28,409 nt of DNA from Spirochaetia bacterium (GTDB lineage Bacteria; Spirochaetota; Spirochaetia; Treponematales; Breznakiellaceae), in assembly GCA_025997715.1 (NCBI GenBank), contig BNUY01000018.1, forward strand, positions 1-28,409, written 5' to 3'. A model generated the notes under the pieces. The model was not told the DNA's origin, did no database searches, and was given only the letters and a program-made list of their open reading frames with translations. Both the position numbers and the translations under genes were made by a program. Positions 24,537 through 28,409 of the stretch are shown here, piece by piece (positions within the stretch are counted from its first letter, which is position 1; the number at the start of each line of letters is the position of its first letter).

Positions 24537-25249
24537 ACCACGCTTACCAGCTTCATTAAACACAGGCTCAGTATTGCTACCAGCAGTATTACGGCGAACA
24601 TTTTGTCAAAGGAATAGGACTTCCGCACCCGGGTCATGTAGACACCCAGACCTGCACTGCCCCCAAGCCATTCGGAAATTACCGCGCCGATGATGGCGTA
24701 GGAACTTGATATCCGCAGGCCCGAAAAAAAGGCGGGGATGGCCTCGGGTATCTTGATGTACCGGTATATCTGGCGCCGGCTTGCCCCCATGGAGTGGAGC
24801 AGCCGGATGGCGTCCCCGTCGGCCTGGGAAAAACCGGTCAAAAGGCTGATGGTCAACGGGAAGAAACAGGTGAGAAAAATTAGGGCAATCTTTGGGGCGG
24901 CGCCGTAGCCCATCCACAGTACCAGCAGGGGAGCCAGGGCTATGACGGGCATGGTCTGGGTCAGGAGCAGCGCCGGGCTTACCGTGGTTTTGAGGAAGGC
25001 ATTGGCATCCATGAGCAGGGCCAGGATAAAGGCCCCCATGATGGAAAGCAGTAACCCCGCGGCGGCCTCAAAGAGGGTGTAGCCCAGGTGATGCATCAGC
25101 AGGGGAAAGTCCCCGGCAAAGGCGGCAAGTACCCTCACGGGACTGGGGAGCATATAGGGCGGCACCAGGGCGGCCATGCAGGCGGCTTGCCAGAGCAAAA
25201 CCAGGGCGGCAATGAACACCCCGGCGCCCCAGTTTTTGACGCTAGGCAT
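24509..25249 (-). CDS. thiX: ABC transporter permease for thiamine precursor (ThiX-like)
   Basis: A 246-aa BPD-type permease with about six membrane segments (FIAALVLLWQAACMAAL near 12, LLLSIMGAFILALLM near 66, VIALAPLLVLWMGYG near 100, IALIFLTCFFPLTISLL near 118, a segment near 185, and FAVILLVAILSLCLMKLV near 223). The EAA cytoplasmic loop that docks the ATPase is GASRRQIYRYIKIPEAIPAF near 155. It overlaps the thiamine-binding-protein gene by 8 nt and has no ribosome site of its own, so it is probably translationally coupled. Its C-terminus VVEKRICPYR is encoded within the right terminal repeat of the palindromic element, so the original C-terminus may have been replaced. Confidence 0.9.
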   Translation of the reverse strand: MPSVKNWGAGVFIAALVLLWQAACMAALVPPYMLPSPVRVLAAFAGDFPLLMHHLGYTLFEAAAGLLLSIMGAFILALLMDANAFLKTTVSPALLLTQTMPVIALAPLLVLWMGYGAAPKIALIFLTCFFPLTISLLTGFSQADGDAIRLLHSMGASRRQIYRYIKIPEAIPAFFSGLRISSSYAIIGAVISEWLGGSAGLGVYMTRVRKSYSFDKMFAVILLVAILSLCLMKLVSVVEKRICPYR

Positions 25250-25571
25250 GGTGCTTCGTGACCTTTTTGGCTATGCTCCAGACCCCTTCGCCAGGGTTGA
25301 AGAATACCTTCATATAGGTGGAGACACTTGCCGCCCCCTCCCGTATGCAGATGAGCTGACATTCCTTTGCGATATCCATAATCCGGTCGAAATCCCCCTC
25401 CACGGTGGTTTCAAAGGGTCCCACAAAGGTATTGAGCCCCGTTCCCTTGAGGTAGGCGATAACCGCATCCACAATGCGGAGTACCTCATCGCCCTCCGGG
25501 TTTTTCCCATCGGCCCGGACCTTGGGCAGTACCTGAATCGCCAAACTTGCCTGCGGTTGTTCCATCATCAT
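25242..25571 (-). CDS. Thiamine-binding protein (MTH1187/DUF77 family)
   Basis: A 109-aa cytoplasmic protein of the thiamine-binding (PF01910-type) ferredoxin-like family, related to YkoF halves. It contains ASLAIQVLPKVRADG, VDAVIAYLKGTGLNTFVGPF with the ETTVEGDFDRIMDIAKECQ helix-strand unit, and ends with a strand and basic helix. Three ATG codons occur in tandem (25571, 25568, 25565). AAGGAG is only 2 nt from the first, so translation more likely begins at the second or third. It is the first gene behind the TPP riboswitch and terminator. In this setting it may bind thiamine or its pyrimidine and buffer or signal uptake by the transporter; that role is inferred. Confidence 0.88.
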   Translation of the reverse strand: MMMEQPQASLAIQVLPKVRADGKNPEGDEVLRIVDAVIAYLKGTGLNTFVGPFETTVEGDFDRIMDIAKECQLICIREGAASVSTYMKVFFNPGEGVWSIAKKVTKHHA

Positions 25572-25580
25572 TACTCCTTC

Positions 25581-25615
25581 AAAAAAAATGCGCCCAACCA
25601 GAATTGGCCGGGCGC
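25581..25615 (-). terminator. Rho-independent terminator controlled by the TPP riboswitch
   Basis: The minus-strand RNA folds GCGCCCGGCCA / UGGUUGGGCGC with loop AUUC: 11 pairs including two G-U. One A and then eight U follow. It lies between the aptamer and the first gene, 10 nt before its start codon. This fits transcriptional attenuation: thiamine pyrophosphate binding would favour this stem and stop transcription. Confidence 0.88.
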
Positions 25616-25652
25616 TAAAAAGCAGATTAACCCATTGTACTCGAACCGTACA

Positions 25653-25768
25653 ACAGTCAGCTCCCTACGCCGGCATTATCCGGATCAGGTTTAAGGGTTT
25701 AAAGCGTTGCGCCGCTTCCTCTCAGCCGGAACGTGAGCATCGGTAAACGCTCCATCCAGCACCCCTGT
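25653..25768 (-). ncRNA. TPP riboswitch (thi-box aptamer)
   Basis: The minus strand has the canonical layout: GGGGUGC at the 5' side of P1, GGCUGAGAGG (plus 25718-25727) for the pyrimidine-sensing arm, then ACCCUU, and the thi-box at plus 25662-25689 (CCTGATCCGGATAATGCC followed by GGCGTAGGGA) for the pyrophosphate arm. The P3 region is moderately sized. It is followed by a terminator and then a thiamine-uptake operon, so high TPP should switch the operon off. Confidence 0.97.
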
Positions 25769-25780
25769 TATTATAATTAA

Positions 25781-25809
25781 ACGATACAGTGATTTATAAA
25801 ATCTATCAA
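25781..25809 (-). promoter_or_regulatory. Promoter of the riboswitch-controlled thiamine uptake operon
   Basis: On the minus strand TTGATA (plus 25804-25809) and TATCGT (plus 25781-25786) are 17 nt apart, placing the start about 10 nt before the aptamer. A separate TATAAT at plus 25770-25775 is a better -10, but initiation from it would cut into P1 of the aptamer. Confidence 0.5.
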
Positions 25810-26045
25810 GTGCACCTGCCTCCCATTTTCCCTACTCTTATAATATACCGGCAACCGTCAAAAAATAGAGAAGCGCAAAAACAAAGGTCGAAAACATAAA
25901 GCAAATTAAGGAAAAATTCCTTAACCGGTCTTTTGAAAGCATCATATAAAGCCTCATACTTCATCGCCATTATCAAGGCGGCAACAGCCACCATTCGGTC
26001 AGATCGCTCCCCGGATTTATCACTCTTCTTTACCGCCCTTTTCAT
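25806..26045 (-). CDS. Small hypothetical protein, 79 aa
   Basis: ATG 26045 is preceded by AGGAAGG, a strong if slightly close ribosome site. The product has a basic start (KRAVKKSDKSGERSDR), an Ala/Met-rich helix (MVAVAALIMAMKYEALYDAF) and one probable membrane segment (EFFLNLLYVFDLCFCASLFF), ending in a short basic tail with Cys. No family is recognised. Its stop codon overlaps the -35 box of the thiamine operon promoter. It lies next to a transposase remnant, so it may be a decayed or chance ORF in an eroded region. Confidence 0.4.
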   Translation of the reverse strand: MKRAVKKSDKSGERSDRMVAVAALIMAMKYEALYDAFKRPVKEFFLNLLYVFDLCFCASLFFDGCRYIIRVGKMGGRCT

Positions 26046-26141
26046 GCCTTCCTTTTAAGATACGCCATTCTGAGGCATACGTCAACCCTAGGAGGAACAG
26101 AACAAAAACCGGATATACCCCCTCCACCCCAGGGAGCATCA

Positions 26142-26345
26142 ATGAAAGAACAGATGGCCCATCGGTTGCAAACCCCCGAAGGGAAAGCAACATACAAAAA
26201 GCGGAAAGAGACGGTGGAACCGGTCTTTGACATCATCAAATCAATTATCGGGTTCCGACAATTTCTTCTACGAGGGCTTGAGAAGGTCGACACGGAATGG
26301 TCGATAGTGAAATTAGCGTATAATTTCAAGCGGGTTCTTGTGTGG
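26142..26345 (+). pseudogene. C-terminal remnant of an IS1182-type (DDE) transposase
   Basis: About 68 residues match the end of IS1182-family transposases: RLQTPEGKATYKKRKETVEP, then VFDIIKSIIGFRQFLLRGLE and KVDTEWSIVKLAYNFKRVL, the region around the last catalytic Glu (TVEPVF). The catalytic N-terminal two thirds are absent and no terminal inverted repeats were found. The frame stays open to 26678 only because it runs antisense through the neighbouring gene. It is an inactive fragment marking a past insertion between the thiamine operon and the transglutaminase-like gene. The exact left border is uncertain. Confidence 0.8.
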
Positions 26346-26357
26346 TCCGTGGTTTTC

Positions 26358-27530
26358 TTACTGAAAAATAATCCCCAGCCAATGCGCAGGATCGCTCATT
26401 TTCTGCTCAATGCGCCCCAGGTTTACCGCGGCGGTGGTTTCCGCTACCAGCCACCGCACGCCATCCAATTCAAACCGTGCGCCGGGACCCGGTATATCAA
26501 TCAAGCCCATGGCGTGGCCGTAGTCGGCGGAGACCATGATTGCCGCAGGGATATTGGCCTGCTCCATGATGATGGCCCAGAGCATAGACCGGCTGTCGCA
26601 GTCCCCCCGGCCTTCGATGGCGGCGCTTACCAGGTTCACAAAGTCGCTGCCCGTAGGGTCCCGTTCGTAGGTAAATGACTGTACCCATTTCAGGGCCTTC
26701 CCCGCCAAATCCCAAGTGGTGCCCGGCGCCATTTCCGTAACGGGCGCCGTTTCCGTAACGCTCCAGTGGCGTTCCAGGGCAAAGGCGATTTCGCTCAGGC
26801 GGCTAAAGGAGTCCCGGTAGATGGTCCGGTAAAAACGGGACCAGGCGCTTTTCCATTGGGGGGAGTCGGCGGCGCGTTTCAGCACCTCGAATTCCCGTTC
26901 CACCAGGGCTTGGGCGCCTTCCCGGTCGTGTTCACGGGCGAAGGCTTCCAGGTCCAGGCCGACGGGGGATACCCGTATCCGCTTGCCCCGGGGATAGGCA
27001 TATTCGGTTAAAGGCCCGGGAGCACGCCGGTCGCCCTCAGAAGGGGCCAGGGAATCCAGGGCGGAAAGGTGGAGGGTTTGAAGCGCCGCCTTTCCGGCTT
27101 CACCGTAGGCCAGAGCCAGGAGTAATGGCGCTCCGTTTTGCCGGCTTTCCAGTTCCACACAGAGGCCCCAGCCGGAAAGACGGCTTGTTGAGGATGGGGC
27201 GGGAAAATCCAGTTCCAGGAGAACCGCTTTCCGGTTCCGGTACTCGAACTCGCTGATTTCCCCCTTATTGCGGAGGCGCTTCTGAATGTCGGCGGCCAGG
27301 GCTAAGGGCGTTGGGTAGGGGGCGCCGGGAGGGTATACCGCCAGCTCAAAGATCGCCCCGCCGGGGGAGTGGAAGGTAAACTTGTCCTTGCCGTCCCCCG
27401 CAACGTAATCGTATTCTTCTGGGAGATCGATGCGGAAACCCCAGGAAGGTGAGACCATTGGTTCAGCAAATAGAACCGCGGCAAACTGCACCAGGACAAA
27501 AACCGGGGCCAGAATTTTTTTCGTATTCAT
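26358..27530 (-). CDS. Exported transglutaminase-like (papain-fold) protein
   Basis: A 390-aa protein with signal peptide (KKILAPVFVLVQFAAVLFA, cleavage before EPMV). Residues 25-160 form a beta-rich N-terminal domain (SWGFRIDLPEEYDYVAGDGK, FTFHSPGGAIFELAVYPPG). The C-terminal domain (about 275-375) has the transglutaminase triad: Cys in IEGRGDCDSRSMLWAIIMEQ, His in YGHAMGLIDIPG, and an acidic residue in WLVAETTAAVNLG where Asp is usual (Glu here). It may be a periplasmic protease or peptide-processing enzyme; the substrate is unknown. No clear ribosome site precedes ATG 27530. It is divergent from the RluA fragment; its 3' end abuts the transposase remnant. Confidence 0.82.
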   Translation of the reverse strand: MNTKKILAPVFVLVQFAAVLFAEPMVSPSWGFRIDLPEEYDYVAGDGKDKFTFHSPGGAIFELAVYPPGAPYPTPLALAADIQKRLRNKGEISEFEYRNRKAVLLELDFPAPSSTSRLSGWGLCVELESRQNGAPLLLALAYGEAGKAALQTLHLSALDSLAPSEGDRRAPGPLTEYAYPRGKRIRVSPVGLDLEAFAREHDREGAQALVEREFEVLKRAADSPQWKSAWSRFYRTIYRDSFSRLSEIAFALERHWSVTETAPVTEMAPGTTWDLAGKALKWVQSFTYERDPTGSDFVNLVSAAIEGRGDCDSRSMLWAIIMEQANIPAAIMVSADYGHAMGLIDIPGPGARFELDGVRWLVAETTAAVNLGRIEQKMSDPAHWLGIIFQ

Positions 27531-27565
27531 GCTAGTATAGTAATCGGTATTTTAGGGAATATATA

Positions 27566-27650
27566 TTGAAGAATATTGCCATACTTTTTGAAAATGACCA
27601 CTGTATCATCCTGAATAAACCCGCCGGTCTTGCGGTGCAGGGCATGGGCG
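27566..27650 (+). pseudogene. 5' fragment of an RluA-family pseudouridine synthase gene
   Basis: TTG 27566 with AGGGA about 8 nt upstream begins [20 protein letters not shown] and then LAVQG, the standard N-terminus of an RluA/RluC/RluD catalytic domain (VLNKPAG). After about 28 residues the match ends, and the DNA continues as a sugar-binding-protein gene in another frame. The catalytic HRLD region is absent. The native start and ribosome site suggest that an intact gene once stood here, divergent from the transglutaminase-like gene. Confidence 0.75.
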
Positions 27651-28070
27651 GAGGAATTTTTTGCCAAGCGCCCGGATGTCACCATTGTGGCCGAGAATAG
27701 CGGTCACTGGAACAAAGACGAGGGTATGCGCTACATGGAAGACTGGGTCCAGGCGTATCCCCAGATCGATGCGGTTATCTCTATGAACGACAACATGGCC
27801 ATGGGCGCCCTTGAAGCGGTAAAAGGCAATGCCAAATTTGCCAAGCTTCTGGCCTACGGCGTTGACGGTGATGCCGGCGCGGCTCTTCTGATCAAGGAAG
27901 GGACCCTGACCGCCACCTCGTTCCAGAATGCCGATAGTCTTGCGGAAAAAATTACGGCCATGGCCAACGACATTCTTACCGGCAAGCAGACCACCATCGT
28001 GAATACCGATATTGACTGCCCGAGGTATGACAAGGACAATGTTGATGAACTTATCGCCTTTTTCAATAAT
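27636..28070 (+). pseudogene. C-terminal part of a periplasmic sugar-binding protein (ABC importer)
   Basis: From about [20 protein letters not shown] the frame reads as the second half of a ribose/xylose/galactose-type binding protein: [54 protein letters not shown] and [18 protein letters not shown]. The signal peptide and first half are missing. The frame begins inside the RluA fragment and, after DELIAFF, enters DNA antisense to a dehydrogenase. The fragment is about 145 codons and probably not functional. Whether the joins are biological or from assembly cannot be told here. Confidence 0.8.
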
Positions 28071-28274
28071 GATCCCCGCCGGTTCATGGCCCAGGATCAT
28101 GGGCTCCCGGACGAGATAATCGCCGATGGCCCCTTCATTGTAATAGTGAACATCGCTGCCGCAAATTCCGCAGGCTTTTATTTGAATTTTGACATCATAG
28201 GGGCCTACCGTTTCATTAATCGGATAATCCCGAATGCTTAATTTTTTTACTGATTCAAGCACTAATGCTTTCAT
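28055..28274 (-). pseudogene. N-terminal fragment of a zinc-dependent alcohol (xylitol/sorbitol-type) dehydrogenase
   Basis: ATG 28274 follows GGGAG by 7 nt. The product begins [18 protein letters not shown], then [20 protein letters not shown] with the catalytic zinc Cys and [20 protein letters not shown] with the GHE motif: the N-terminal catalytic domain of the sorbitol/xylitol dehydrogenase group. After about 70 residues the match stops and the frame runs antisense through the sugar-binding-protein fragment. The structural-zinc loop and NAD domain are missing. Sugar-binding protein and polyol dehydrogenase genes often neighbour each other, so both pieces may come from one sugar-utilisation locus. 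Confidence 0.8.
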
Positions 28275-28339
28275 ATATAAACTCCCATTAAAAAAAAGGG
28301 GATTCCCCAAAGACTAAACTTGATCCACAGATCAAAAAC

Positions 28340-28386
28340 GAAGAAGAAAAACCGCAAAGGCGCCGAAGGCGACTAAGGGGAAGAAG
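28340..28386 (+). repeat. Interspersed AACCGCAAAGGCGCC-type repeat
   Basis: An A/G-rich lead (GAAGAAGAAAAACCGCAAAG) followed by GCGCCGAAGGCGACTAAGG has the same layout as 21206-21230 and 6191-6210 (GAAGAA, T/A run, AACC). It lies in the 135-nt stretch upstream of the dehydrogenase fragment, which otherwise shows no gene. Confidence 0.4.
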
Positions 28387-28409
28387 GAATGAATGGACTT
28401 CGTAAGTAC

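Noticed and set aside
26042..26329. A 95-codon minus-strand ORF opposite the transposase remnant
   Set aside because: The plus-strand reading has clear transposase similarity; the minus reading is its shadow.
27630..28241. A single 203-codon gene spanning the sugar-binding-protein piece
   Set aside because: Its first codons lie in the RluA fragment and its last 55 are antisense to the dehydrogenase, so it is a fusion of fragments, not a natural gene.
28298..28310. GGGG-AAT-CCCC followed by eight T on the minus strand as a terminator
   Set aside because: The stem is only four pairs with a 3-nt loop and lies between the dehydrogenase fragment's ribosome site and nothing known upstream; too weak to call.
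1..28409. CRISPR array, tRNA, rRNA or prophage genes
   Set aside because: No regularly spaced direct repeats beyond the three TTTACC boxes, no cloverleaf-like segment and no phage structural protein motifs were seen on either strand.

Overview
The window looks like a chromosomal segment of a spirochaete, most likely a termite-gut-type Treponema. It is moderately GC-rich. It carries a long Mfd and a RpoD with a large non-conserved insert, several exported proteins of the kind treponemes carry, and a MAF/DUF115 protein next to cell-envelope genes. The genus is my inference; no rRNA or other decisive marker is present.

Layout. 1-5073 (minus): an exported barrel-like protein, the transcription-repair coupling factor mfd, and a HAD-family hydrolase cut by the window edge. 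5180-6145 (plus): an exported protein of unknown function, converging on rpoD (6270-8084, minus) across an inverted repeat. 8185-15278 (minus): a tripartite RND efflux operon (adaptor, pump, TolC-like channel) followed by its own histidine kinase and OmpR-type regulator. Upstream lie three TTTACC boxes at exactly 11-bp phasing, a candidate operator. 15406-17077 (minus): a LysM/M23 peptidase followed by three overlapping micro-ORFs. 17076-21197 (plus): short signal peptidase I, a class B PBP (FtsI-like) with one PASTA domain, and a DUF115/MAF glycosyltransferase-like protein, all overlapping at their ends.

21201-22123: a VapBC-like toxin-antitoxin pair (minus) with a good promoter and palindrome, flanked by inverted copies of a short repeat. 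A small four-cysteine protein (22203-22337, plus) follows. 22349-25809 (minus): a thiamine-pyrimidine uptake operon, in transcription order promoter, TPP riboswitch, rho-independent terminator, thiamine-binding protein, permease, lipoprotein, ATPase. A 135-bp element with 18-bp terminal inverted repeats sits between permease and lipoprotein genes and supplies the permease stop codon.

25806-28409 is an eroded region. It holds a small ORF, the C-terminal remnant of an IS1182-type transposase, an intact exported transglutaminase-like protein, and then a run of three gene pieces: the RluA N-terminus, the C-terminal half of a sugar-binding protein, and the N-terminus of a zinc alcohol dehydrogenase. 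They are joined within codons of each other. This is either a real rearrangement scar or an assembly chimera.

The points most worth a second look are the phased operator, the micro-ORF cascade after the M23 gene, the four-cysteine protein, the 135-bp palindromic element inside the thiamine operon, and the three-gene junction.
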